DNA of 13,759 bases, taken from assembly GCA_027294925.1 (NCBI GenBank), contig JAPULM010000472.1, positions 1 through 13,759 of the forward strand. The letters run 5' to 3'. Below are positions 1-6,734 of this stretch, in pieces. The notes under the pieces are model-generated. The model was not told the origin of the DNA. It did no database searches and saw only the letters and a program-made list of their open reading frames with translations. The position numbers and the translations under genes are program-made. Origin of the DNA: a bacterium (GTDB lineage Bacteria; Tectomicrobia; Entotheonellia; Entotheonellales; Entotheonellaceae). The number at the start of each line of letters is the position of its first letter. Positions within the stretch are counted from its first letter, which is position 1.

Positions 1-1
1 G

Positions 2-355
2 GTGTTGCGAAATGGCCGCCCAATCGTTTGCCAAGGCGCTCCAGGAGCGCGGCGTATTATGCATCGCGGCGTCCAGGTACTGCTCAATATCCTCTTGCAA
101 GGCATGACGCCGCAAGACGCCGTGGCAGCGCTGACCGTCGACGCCAGTGGACGTGATGTGCTGGTGGACAGCCGCTTTCCCTCTGATGTAATCGAACGGC
201 TGAGGACCCTTGGGCACCGGCTCAAAGTGGTTGATGAAGAACCGGGCATGACGGGCAATTTTGCACGCCCCTCTGCCGTCACGATTGACTATGATAGCGG
301 CCTGCTGCGGACGGGCGTTGATGTCTTCCGCCCTACATTAGCTCTGGGGTACTGA
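2..355 (+). CDS. gamma-glutamyltransferase-like protein, C-terminal fragment (5' end outside window)
   Basis: This is the last 117 or so codons of a gene whose start lies left of the window; the frame is open to base 1, so the first codons are not a true start. The visible part matches the end of the gamma-glutamyltranspeptidase small subunit: a GAPGARR turn (residues 13-19) where the family has SPGGSR, a helix resembling VLLNILLQGM, the SRFPSDVIERLRTLGH segment (family: E.G...L..L...GH), and the closing D.FRPTLALGY (family: DPR....AGY). Family members are Ntn hydrolases that cleave or transfer gamma-glutamyl groups, usually of glutathione, and are typically periplasmic. The catalytic Thr is not in the window, so activity cannot be judged. 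The usual PRFHH-like segment is not recognisable here, which suggests a divergent member. It converges on the LON-domain gene. Confidence 0.8.
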   Translation: MLRNGRPIVCQGAPGARRIMHRGVQVLLNILLQGMTPQDAVAALTVDASGRDVLVDSRFPSDVIERLRTLGHRLKVVDEEPGMTGNFARPSAVTIDYDSGLLRTGVDVFRPTLALGY

Positions 356-397
356 CCCGGACGCAGCAAGATAAGCAAAAAGAGGCTGTAGAGGGAA

Positions 398-415
398 TTG
401 CCACTACAATGGCAG
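398..415. terminator. weak hairpin between convergent genes
   Basis: TTGCCA and TGGCAG form a stem of 5-6 pairs (one G-U) around a 6-base loop, in the 64-base gap between the GGT-like gene and the LON-domain gene. AT-rich sequence lies on the right side, but there is no strong T run. It could serve as a weak shared terminator; this is inferred only from shape and position. Confidence 0.25.
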
Positions 416-419
416 TAAA

Positions 420-1079
420 TTAATTCAACTGTGAGCCAATTAAACGCTCAAGTAGGTGGGTAATGTGCTCAACTTGCTCATCAACGGCAATCAGCTCGAT
501 AATTTGTTGCTTGGCGTAAGGATCCAGTGGTAAATGCTGGGTGACGAAAAAGACCAGATCAATCGGACTAGCAAGCAGTTTCAGGCTCGTGCGCAGTTCT
601 AGAACTGATGCCCCTTTGAGCTTCAACAGGTCGAGAAAACGTTGACGCATGGCCTCCGCTGCTGCCGTAAGGACCTCTCCAGGCATAGACGCCGGTTCAA
701 AAAGCGTAACCGAGGCACGCAGATAGGCGCGGTCATCATAAAATTCGGTCATACGCAGGCGCCCCATCCCCTGTATGACAATCTCCATATTGTCATTGGG
801 TAAGCGCGCCGCGTGTACCATACGCCCAAAACCCGCAATAGGACAGGGCCGTGGTGTACCGCTTTGCTGCTCCCAACCCTTTTGCAGCAAAGCCACCGAG
901 AGATAGCGATCGCCATCAAGACAATCACGCACCATCTGCTTATAGCGATCTTCAAAAATGAACAGCGGTAAGCTTGCATTGGGTATCAAGACAGCATTGG
1001 GCAGAGGGAAAATCGGCAAAATTTCCGGCAGTTGTGAACGGTCTTCGTAGGTGAACTCGTCGTCAGGATGATTTGACAT
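420..1079 (-). CDS. LON peptidase substrate-binding (LON N-terminal) domain protein
   Basis: The 219-aa protein consists almost entirely of the domain found at the N-terminus of Lon protease, without the AAA+ or protease parts. The family signature is clear: LPIFPLPNAVLIPNASLPLFIFEDRYKQMV (residues 21-50, partly quoted as LPIFPLPNAV and FEDRYKQMV), then the GFGRMV strand near 83-88 and IQGMGRLRM near 102-110. Stand-alone proteins of this kind are common in bacteria; their biochemical role is not settled, and substrate or peptide binding is inferred from Lon. No signal peptide or membrane segment is visible, so it is probably cytoplasmic. The ATG start is supported by a strong GGAGGG site 8 bases upstream. 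It lies 26 bases after the DUF151 gene and is probably co-transcribed with it. Confidence 0.88.
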   Translation of the reverse strand: MSNHPDDEFTYEDRSQLPEILPIFPLPNAVLIPNASLPLFIFEDRYKQMVRDCLDGDRYLSVALLQKGWEQQSGTPRPCPIAGFGRMVHAARLPNDNMEIVIQGMGRLRMTEFYDDRAYLRASVTLFEPASMPGEVLTAAAEAMRQRFLDLLKLKGASVLELRTSLKLLASPIDLVFFVTQHLPLDPYAKQQIIELIAVDEQVEHITHLLERLIGSQLN

Positions 1080-1105
1080 TATGCAAGCCCTCCATTATCG
1101 TCGTT

Positions 1106-1606
1106 CTACTCCGGGTCAGCAAAATCCTCAGGACGAATATCTTCAAGCCAGGCTTGCACGTCCTCGGCCGATGTGGGTGGTTCTTGCGCTTCTTCCATCA
1201 TCGCCACGTCCTCCTGCTTACCGGCCGACTGCAGCACCGCATCCGCGACGTAGATCGGTGCCTGACATTTCAAGGCCAAGGCAACCGCATCGCTTGGGCG
1301 GGCATCGGCAATCATTAGCGCATCGTTCTGTCTCAAATACAACTGGGCAAAAAACGCGTTACCACTTAGAGAATCAATTACAACCTTCTCCAAACGCACT
1401 TGCAAACCATGTAAGATATTGGCAAAAACGTCATGCAACAATGGCCGTTGAGCTGGCGAACGATTAAGTTCTCGAAATATCGCCGACCCCTCCCATAATC
1501 CTATAAAGATGGGCAAGATACGGTCTCCGTCCTCTTCCACAAAAGTGACTACCGCCGCCCCTTTAGTTTGATCGAAAAGAACTGTATCAATGGTCACTTT
1601 ACGCAA
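1106..1606 (-). CDS. bifunctional nuclease family (DUF151) protein
   Basis: This 166-aa protein belongs to the DUF151/bifunctional nuclease family. It shows the LPIFIGLWEGSAI segment (residues 31-43), where substrate-contacting residues lie in this fold, and the hallmark DARPSDAVALAL (101-112). Family members have been reported with DNase and RNase activity, and a Thermotoga structure exists; the cellular role is unclear. The C-terminal 35 residues are acidic, rich in Glu, Asp and Pro, and probably disordered. The start is a TTG, chosen because the sequence MRKVTIDTV begins where the family usually does and because an excellent ribosome binding site lies just upstream. The upstream gene is the NHL-repeat protein, after a likely terminator; the downstream gene is the LON-domain protein. 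Confidence 0.88.
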   Translation of the reverse strand: MRKVTIDTVLFDQTKGAAVVTFVEEDGDRILPIFIGLWEGSAIFRELNRSPAQRPLLHDVFANILHGLQVRLEKVVIDSLSGNAFFAQLYLRQNDALMIADARPSDAVALALKCQAPIYVADAVLQSAGKQEDVAMMEEAQEPPTSAEDVQAWLEDIRPEDFADPE

Positions 1607-1611
1607 TGTCG

Positions 1612-1620
1612 CCTCCTTCC
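1612..1620 (-). promoter_or_regulatory. strong ribosome binding site deciding a TTG start
   Basis: GGAAGGAGG on the minus strand sits 5 bases before the TTG at 1606-1604. It is nearly a perfect complement to the 16S rRNA 3' end and fixes the non-ATG start of the DUF151 gene. Confidence 0.7.
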
Positions 1621-1679
1621 GAAGGTATACCAGGGGTGCTTAAGAGATGACAACGCTGCAGCTGCACAAACAGACAAGC

Positions 1680-1710
1680 AAAAGGCGGAGATTCTTTACA
1701 GGAAATCGCC
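1680..1710 (-). terminator. probable intrinsic terminator after the NHL-repeat gene
   Basis: Reading the minus strand straight after the TAA stop (1713-1711), GGCGATT pairs with AATC-(bulge TCC)-GCC across a 10-base loop and is followed immediately by TTTT (1683-1680). The stem is bulged, so strength is uncertain, but its position right after a stop codon fits termination. Confidence 0.4.
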
Positions 1711-2724
1711 TTAAGGGAGAGGCCGTCCCTGAACACCAAGATCAAGTCTATACAAGGCACTGTTGTCGGCCAAAATAAACGCGCCATCGGGGCTAAAAGC
1801 CAATCCCACCAGGTTGATCCCCGCCACAACACGACACAAATCGCCAGCCGGCGTTATGCGGATAACGCCACCCTGGCCTTGATCATAAGCAACAACATAG
1901 AGGTTCCGCTCAGCATCGAACGCTAATCCCTGTGCCCGAGCAAGCCCCCTGGCAAAGATGTCAACCTCACCGTCGGGGGTAATACGATACACACGGTCTT
2001 CGCCCGAAAGCGTCGGGTAGCTCACATACAGCCGATCATCATCACCATAGGCCAGGTGGTACGCTGCCACACTCGGTGAAAGTTTTGCCACGACGCGCGG
2101 CTGTCCTGTATCTGAAACCTGGTAAATTGTGCCATGCCGGTCGCCAACCCAGAGGCGCCCATGCAAATCAAACGTAAGTCCGGTCGGAATCCCCAGGTCT
2201 TCTGCAAATGGCGCCACAATACCTTGCTCATTAATCCGATAGAGCTTACCCTGGTGACGACTACTGACATAAAGCCCGCCATCCGGACCAAAGGCAAGGC
2301 CAGTCGGATTGATGATATCTGAGGCAAAAGGCTCAACCTCGCCAAAACGTGTTACTTTATAGATCGAAACCGGTAACTGCTGCCCTTTCGTACCGCTAAT
2401 CGTGGTGTAAATGGCGCCACTCCGATCGATCACCGGATTGGCCACAGGATGTAAATTCTCCGCCAGCAGTGTGGCAGCTGTAAACGCCACAGCATTACTG
2501 CACTGGCCATGCTGCTCAAGCTGCACCGTATTCGAGATAGGTGCTTCCGGTACGACGCCAAGCACGCATGTTGACGTCACCAAAGCAGGACGCGTCGCCT
2601 GCGAGCCAAACAGCAAACGGCAGGTCTCCATGCCTTCCGATGTGATGCCGGTTCCATACACGGCAACCTGCCCACCCCGGACACCCGCTTGGGGTATAAT
2701 ACGATCAATAACGAACCCGGCCAT
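1711..2724 (-). CDS. IPT/TIG domain plus NHL/SMP-30-like beta-propeller protein
   Basis: The protein is about 337 aa. Residues about 6-82 look like an immunoglobulin-like IPT/TIG domain: the opening IDRIIPQAGVRGGQVAVYGTGI fits the usual I..I.P..G..GG.V...G.GF pattern. From about residue 130 there are about five repeats of the form GLAF-PDG-LYV...-Y-I...G (NPTGLAFGPDGGLYVSS, IPTGLTFDLHGRLWVGD, AQGLAFDAERNLYVVAY, LVGLAFSPDGAFILAD), typical of NHL or SMP-30/gluconolactonase propellers. Such folds serve as ligand-binding or lactonase scaffolds; I see no clear metal-binding set that would assign a reaction. No signal peptide is evident, which is unusual for IPT-bearing proteins. The ATG at 2724 was chosen over an in-frame TTG one codon upstream; neither has a strong ribosome binding site. 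A likely terminator follows the stop. Confidence 0.75.
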   Translation of the reverse strand: MAGFVIDRIIPQAGVRGGQVAVYGTGITSEGMETCRLLFGSQATRPALVTSTCVLGVVPEAPISNTVQLEQHGQCSNAVAFTAATLLAENLHPVANPVIDRSGAIYTTISGTKGQQLPVSIYKVTRFGEVEPFASDIINPTGLAFGPDGGLYVSSRHQGKLYRINEQGIVAPFAEDLGIPTGLTFDLHGRLWVGDRHGTIYQVSDTGQPRVVAKLSPSVAAYHLAYGDDDRLYVSYPTLSGEDRVYRITPDGEVDIFARGLARAQGLAFDAERNLYVVAYDQGQGGVIRITPAGDLCRVVAGINLVGLAFSPDGAFILADNSALYRLDLGVQGRPLP

Positions 2725-2837
2725 CAATCAATGTTCCCGCTACCAACCCGTAATATCGCCATAAGGCATGCCGCCCAGCTGACGCCATATGACCTAAGTA
2801 CAGCACCGCACAAAAGAAGGCACAAATTAATCACGCC

Positions 2838-2860
2838 GGGCGTTTAAACGATAAACGCCC
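2838..2860. repeat. perfect 9-bp inverted repeat overlapping the desaturase stop codon
   Basis: GGGCGTTTA (2838-2846) and TAAACGCCC (2852-2860) are perfect complements around a 5-base loop. The TAA stop of the desaturase (2846-2844) is inside the stem. The + side is followed by GCTTTTC, the minus side by GGCGTGATTAATTT. It is shaped like a terminator or an mRNA 3' end stabiliser, but neither side has a convincing U tract. Confidence 0.5.
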
Positions 2861-3623
2861 GCTTTTCACGATAAAGTCCACGATTACGTTCATGCAGCTC
2901 ACCTAGTTGCGCCACCGTGGCAGTCGGCCATAAATGATGCTCAAGATGCAAAAAGCTGTTGAAGGTGAGCCAATTCAGTAACGGATTAGTAAGCGTACGT
3001 GAAGAGCGATAACGAGACGCTTCACATCCGTAATGTTCAATCAAATTACGGATACCAATCAAGAAAACGGTGCCAATATAGACCGGCAGGAGCCAGTATA
3101 GCAGCATGGCTGGAAGCACCCCATACACAAAACCAATACCAAACAAGGCGTAAATACTGAACGTATAGCGCGAATAATTAACCAACAACTGACGCCGATA
3201 GCGATGTTGCATAATATGACACATATACCATCGCACGGCGTAATACGGCCAAACCATGAGATACCACACCGGGTGAAACGGTTTGCCATCCTCATTCAAC
3301 GTACAGACGGGATCATCCGCCGGCACTTGCGCAAATCGATGATGTTGCAGATGAACCGTTTTGAAGGTATGAAAATACACCAAGTTGAACGGACAGAGCA
3401 GATACCCCGCCAGAATATTCGCTTTCGCCCGAGTAAAAACCGCATTATGCGTCAACTCATGTATAATGCCATAAAAATATAAATGAATCAGGCTCAAAGG
3501 CACGACAAAGCACGGCGCCAAGCGCGCCTGTCGATACGATAAGGCAAGCCCCATTGTTACCGCATAAAGACTTAGCGTAGTCACCATGATAGTGAATTTC
3601 TGGCGATCCTTGATCACGGTCAT
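2844..3623 (-). CDS. membrane fatty acid desaturase family protein
   Basis: The 259-aa integral membrane protein carries the three histidine boxes of the membrane di-iron desaturase/hydroxylase superfamily: HELTH (residues 55-59), HLQHH (91-95) and HLEHH (226-230). A further His at IEHYG (197) can complete the metal site. Hydrophobic spans lie near 11-29, 36-54, 68-84, 120-136 and 154-192. The family uses O2 and an electron donor to desaturate or hydroxylate acyl chains or carotenoid-like lipids. At 259 aa it is shorter than many acyl desaturases, so a hydroxylase or ketolase-type substrate is possible, and the substrate cannot be read from sequence. The ATG follows a purine-rich GGAAGGGAGGGGG site. 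The stop codon is embedded in a perfect inverted repeat. The 99 bases up to the FmdB gene hold no other gene I can support. Confidence 0.85.
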   Translation of the reverse strand: MTVIKDRQKFTIMVTTLSLYAVTMGLALSYRQARLAPCFVVPLSLIHLYFYGIIHELTHNAVFTRAKANILAGYLLCPFNLVYFHTFKTVHLQHHRFAQVPADDPVCTLNEDGKPFHPVWYLMVWPYYAVRWYMCHIMQHRYRRQLLVNYSRYTFSIYALFGIGFVYGVLPAMLLYWLLPVYIGTVFLIGIRNLIEHYGCEASRYRSSRTLTNPLLNWLTFNSFLHLEHHLWPTATVAQLGELHERNRGLYREKRAFIV

Positions 3624-3722
3624 GGGATGTCTGTCCCCCTCCCTTCCCGATATTCACAGCTATGGTCAGACTTTCTGATGTAATGAATGCAGACAACCAA
3701 CGGTCATCCGAATTTATGCCGC

Positions 3723-3920
3723 TCACGTGAAGGCAGGGTTTCCGGCTATTGCTGCCGGGGCGCCACTGCTAGATGCAGTGGTGCTAAATGTCGAAAACAT
3801 TTTGGCAGTGCGGTGACTTCCACACTGCGGGCAGAGCATCTGCTGAACAGACTGAGAATGCAATATCAAGCGTTCAAATACTATCTCACACGCCTCGCAC
3901 TGATATTCGAAAATCGGCAT
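3723..3920 (-). CDS. FmdB-type zinc ribbon protein
   Basis: This small 65-aa protein opens with MPIFEYQCEACEIVFERL, the classic start of the FmdB/CxxC_CxxC zinc ribbon family (usual form MP.YEY.C..CG..FE). The four metal-binding cysteines are C8, C11, C30 and C33 (CEAC and CPQC). The rest (about residues 42-65) is a low-complexity Ser/Ala/Thr tail ending NPAFT, common in the family. The family was named from a putative regulator in a formamidase operon; its actual role is unknown in most bacteria. The ATG is preceded by GAGGATAA at suitable spacing. It is transcribed away from the GT9 gene and lies 99 bases upstream of the desaturase. Confidence 0.87.
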   Translation of the reverse strand: MPIFEYQCEACEIVFERLILHSQSVQQMLCPQCGSHRTAKMFSTFSTTASSSGAPAAIAGNPAFT

Positions 3921-4129
3921 ACCGCATTATCCTCATAAGAGATCGTCGGCAGGTTCCTGTGGCGGAATCGGTCGGGGGTATTGTTTACCCTTATCAGGCC
4001 ATAAACGTCTGATGCAAACGACGCTATCGACGCCATTATCAAAATGCACTACAGTAGTAGTTTACACTCAGGCGAGACGCATTGCTAGCGCAATCTGATT
4101 CGAAAGTGACCGGTTCGAGCGAGAAAAAG
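3921..4129. promoter_or_regulatory. divergent intergenic region presumed to carry two promoters
   Basis: The minus-strand FmdB gene and the + strand GT9 gene start on either side of these 209 bases, so promoters for both are expected here. The + strand has AT-richer stretches (TTGTTTACCC, TTATCAAAATG, GTAGTTTACAC), but I could not pick out a convincing -35/-10 pair on either strand. A 5-bp inverted repeat, ATTGC-tagc-GCAAT (4081-4094), lies in the presumed GT9 leader. Confidence 0.35.
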
Positions 4130-5131
4130 ATGCACCGTCTGCTCATCATTCGCGGCGGCGCGGTCGGCGATTTCATTCTGACCCTGCCGGCCCTTGGCGC
4201 CTTACGGCAAACCTTTGGGCAGGCCCACATTGAGGTCATGGGGCGCCCAAGCCGGGCAATCTTGGCAAAACATCCACACTATGCCAATCAGATTACCGAT
4301 ATTGAAGGATGGGATATCTATCGTCTATTTAGTCGACGAGCGGTCATCTCTGAGCGCTTGGCGGCTTATCTTGGCGCCTTCGATCTAATTATCGCCTATC
4401 TCCCCGCCTCGGCCGCGGGCTTCGGAGACCGTTTACGCCAATTTCATAGCGGACTCGTCGTGACCTGGTCACCCGAGCCCGCCGTAGGCGTTCATGCAAC
4501 CGATCATTTGCTACGTCCAATACGCGACCTAGATCACCGGCCATACGACCCAACCCCACAGGTTCACCTGACCTCGGAGGCGATCGCAACTGCCGAACAA
4601 TTCTGGCGTCAAGCCAATTTGCCAGGCAGCGGTGTTTTGGCCTTTCATCCCGGCAGTGGCGGGACACGTAAACTGTGGCCTATTGACGGCTGGCAACGCG
4701 TCATGACCTGGGCCGCCCAGCAAGACATTCCATGCATTGTAATTAACGGTCCCGCCGAACAGGAACAGGTTAATCAGCTTTTACGACAAACGCATCTGCC
4801 TGCCTGGCCATGCACCGGTCAATTGTCCCTGCCGTGTTTGGCGGCCATTATCGCACGCTGCCGCCTTCTGCTGGGGCATGACTCCGGCATTACCCATTTA
4901 GCAGCAGCAGTTGGCACCCATACCCTTGCGTTATTCGGCCCAACAGACCCTTGGAGCTGGGGCCCGCGTAGTCCGCATGCTTGCATCTTACAGCCTCAGC
5001 ATGTTGAACCACTCAACTTAGCAAATCTGCCGCCGGCCACCGTTATTCACACATTAGAGGCCATGTGGCGCGGCACCTTCGACTTCACGCCATCCCATCT
5101 CGGGTTTACCATCCGTCAGCCATCAAACTGA
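4130..5131 (+). CDS. glycosyltransferase family 9 (ADP-heptose:LPS heptosyltransferase-like)
   Basis: This 333-aa protein has the GT9 architecture of two Rossmann-like halves. The N-terminus reads LLIIRGGAVGDFILTLPALGALR (residues 4-26, key motif GAVGDFILTLP), followed by the family's MGRP strand. In the C-terminal half are HPGSGGTRKLWP (173-184) and LGHDSGITHLAAAVGT (248-263) then ALFGPTDPWSWGPR, the nucleotide-sugar-binding signature of heptosyltransferases. Such enzymes transfer ADP-heptose or a similar sugar to lipid A-core at the inner face of the cytoplasmic membrane. I chose the ATG at 4130 because it puts the conserved strand at the N-terminus; an in-frame TTG at 4082 would add 16 unconserved residues. 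The gene stands alone on the + strand with no other LPS gene beside it. Its last 9 bases overlap the 3' end of the convergent ATPase gene. Confidence 0.87.
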   Translation: MHRLLIIRGGAVGDFILTLPALGALRQTFGQAHIEVMGRPSRAILAKHPHYANQITDIEGWDIYRLFSRRAVISERLAAYLGAFDLIIAYLPASAAGFGDRLRQFHSGLVVTWSPEPAVGVHATDHLLRPIRDLDHRPYDPTPQVHLTSEAIATAEQFWRQANLPGSGVLAFHPGSGGTRKLWPIDGWQRVMTWAAQQDIPCIVINGPAEQEQVNQLLRQTHLPAWPCTGQLSLPCLAAIIARCRLLLGHDSGITHLAAAVGTHTLALFGPTDPWSWGPRSPHACILQPQHVEPLNLANLPPATVIHTLEAMWRGTFDFTPSHLGFTIRQPSN

Positions 5132-6592
5132 TACGGTTGTTAGACTGTTAGACCGTTCTCTGGTGTCTTTGGTATATAAATTCTCCAGCGCATCGTGCAC
5201 CAGCTCTCGGCTCACCTGCGGCGGCAAGTCGGCATATTTGCATGCCGCCACCACCTGATCGACAATAAACTTGGCCTGATAGCAAGCCAATTCAAAATTA
5301 TTCTTGACCTGCAACTCTTCGATCACGTAGTCGACAATTTCGTCCGGCAAATCAAGCTTCTGTAAAGCTGCGGCAGCCTGGAAAATCTTATAGAAATCGT
5401 CACGTGAAGGAGCACCGATTTCAAGTTTGTATGGAATGCGGCGTAAAAATGCGGCGTCCATCAAATCAGATGGCGCCATGTTGGTAGAAAAAATCACCAA
5501 CTCATCAAACGGCACAGCAAAGCTTTTGCCCGTGTGCAGTTTCAAATAATCAACCCGGCTTTCCAAGGGTACGATCCATCGATTAAGCAACTCTTTTGGA
5601 CTAATAATCTGTCGTCCGAAATCATCGATGATAAAGGTGCCACTTAGCGCCTTAATGTGTAATGGCGCCTCGTAAAATTTAGCATGCTGGTTAAACTGGA
5701 GATCCAGCATCTCCATCGTCAACTCACCACCAACGATGATGATGGGACGGTGGCATGCCACCCAGCGGCCGTCAAATTCTTCCCTGATTAATGTCTTTGG
5801 ACGTGCGGCTGCGGCCTCATCATCAATGGCCGGCACATGCAAATTGGGATCGAATATTTTGATGATCTGACCATCAACCGATATACAATATGGCACATAG
5901 ACCACATTATCGAAAATTTTAGCAATACGTTCTGCAATCGTCGTCTTGCCATTACCCGGCGGGCCGTACAACAGCATAGAGCGCCCGGCGTTGACGCCCG
6001 GCCCTAGACGACGAATACAATCTTCAGCAATCACCAGGCCACTAAATGCCTCTACAATTGCCTGATGGCTGATGTGTTCATTGGTGATCCGTTGCCGCAT
6101 AATGCGGTCTGTATAAGCCTCCAAAGATACCGGTATAGGGCCCACATATTGATTTTGCTGCTGTGCTTCCGCGGCGTACAAACGCCCCGCTTCGGTGAGG
6201 CTATAACGCTGCTCCGCAAGCATGCTATTTCCGGTGGTGCCAAGGATTTCGAACCACCGCCGCTCTGTGGCCTCCGCCATCAGTTTGTTGATGACGGTGA
6301 GGGGCAATTTGAGTACCGCAGATATTTCCGTCGGCGTTTCCAGACTGCCGGCCAAGATCGCCTTGATCAACAAACGCAGCAATTCGTTGGTCGGAATACC
6401 GGTATCGGCAATCGTGATCGGCGCTGCCGGGGCTTCGTGCAGGATGTTTTCCAGCTCCTCAGAAGCAAGTAAGCCTAGCGCCACGAGGTTCTCCCCCAAG
6501 CGCCCGCCCATTTCCTGCTGACGTGCAAGCGCTTTCATAATGTCTTCCGGTTCGACTAATCCATATGCGATTAGTATGTCTCCTAGCAGCAT
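5123..6592 (-). CDS. MshEN-like domain plus AAA+ ATPase
   Basis: The 489-aa protein has three parts. Residues 1-51 hold two copies of the MshEN-type pattern LG-x2-L-x3-GL...L/I-x2-AL-x2-Q (first LGDILIAYGLVEPED, second RLGENLVALGLLASEE), the N-terminal module of type II/IV secretion ATPases that can bind c-di-GMP. Residues about 67-147 look like a winged-helix region (EISAVLKLPLTVINKLMAEA, then YSLTEAGRLYA). Residues about 165-420 are an AAA+ core with Walker A GPPGNGKTT (210-218), Walker B GTFIIDDF (318-325), a sensor-1 stretch IFSTNMAP (367-374) and arginines 384-385 in AFLRRIPYK. It is not a GspE/PilB secretion ATPase, because the core is of the MoxR/dynein-like AAA+ kind. Function is unknown; remodelling of a partner in response to a nucleotide signal is an inference. 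The start is supported by GAGAGGA 8-10 bases upstream. There is no companion gene downstream, since the neighbour is convergent. Confidence 0.8.
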   Translation of the reverse strand: MLLGDILIAYGLVEPEDIMKALARQQEMGGRLGENLVALGLLASEELENILHEAPAAPITIADTGIPTNELLRLLIKAILAGSLETPTEISAVLKLPLTVINKLMAEATERRWFEILGTTGNSMLAEQRYSLTEAGRLYAAEAQQQNQYVGPIPVSLEAYTDRIMRQRITNEHISHQAIVEAFSGLVIAEDCIRRLGPGVNAGRSMLLYGPPGNGKTTIAERIAKIFDNVVYVPYCISVDGQIIKIFDPNLHVPAIDDEAAAARPKTLIREEFDGRWVACHRPIIIVGGELTMEMLDLQFNQHAKFYEAPLHIKALSGTFIIDDFGRQIISPKELLNRWIVPLESRVDYLKLHTGKSFAVPFDELVIFSTNMAPSDLMDAAFLRRIPYKLEIGAPSRDDFYKIFQAAAALQKLDLPDEIVDYVIEELQVKNNFELACYQAKFIVDQVVAACKYADLPPQVSRELVHDALENLYTKDTRERSNSLTTVSV

Positions 6593-6607
6593 GGCCTATT
6601 TCCTCTC

Positions 6608-6718
6608 TCAGGCTGGAACGCTTCGTCCCTCATGCCCTTCGATAAAGGGTGCAATGGCGCCCTTACAAGTTTTGATAACGACGTTCAGAATGTGTTTGCC
6701 CGGTGGCGGGTCATGCAC
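6608..6718 (-). CDS. possible 36-codon small protein upstream of the AAA+ ATPase gene
   Basis: This minus-strand frame reads VHDPPPGKHILNVVIKTC then KGAIAPFIEGHEGRSVPA and stops at TGA (6610-6608). The residue mix looks coding, with no low-complexity or arginine-rich shadow character. The stop overlaps the ribosome binding site of the ATPase gene, leaving 15 bases to that ATG, which is an operon-like spacing. Possible starts are GTG 6718-6716 or TTG 6721-6719; neither has a good ribosome binding site, and no ATG is available after the in-frame TGA at 6739-6737. The frame is the same as the ATPase frame but separated from it by TGA and TAG. I do not recognise the sequence. It could be a real small protein, a leader peptide, a decayed exon-like remnant of a longer gene, or chance. 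Confidence 0.3.
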   Translation of the reverse strand: MHDPPPGKHILNVVIKTCKGAIAPFIEGHEGRSVPA

Positions 6719-6734
6719 CAATCGGCCACGGCCC

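Noticed and set aside
1081..1467. 128-aa + strand open frame opposite the DUF151 gene
   Set aside because: It is a shadow of a clear family member on the minus strand, and its protein is rich in Arg, Pro and His as expected for antisense translation.
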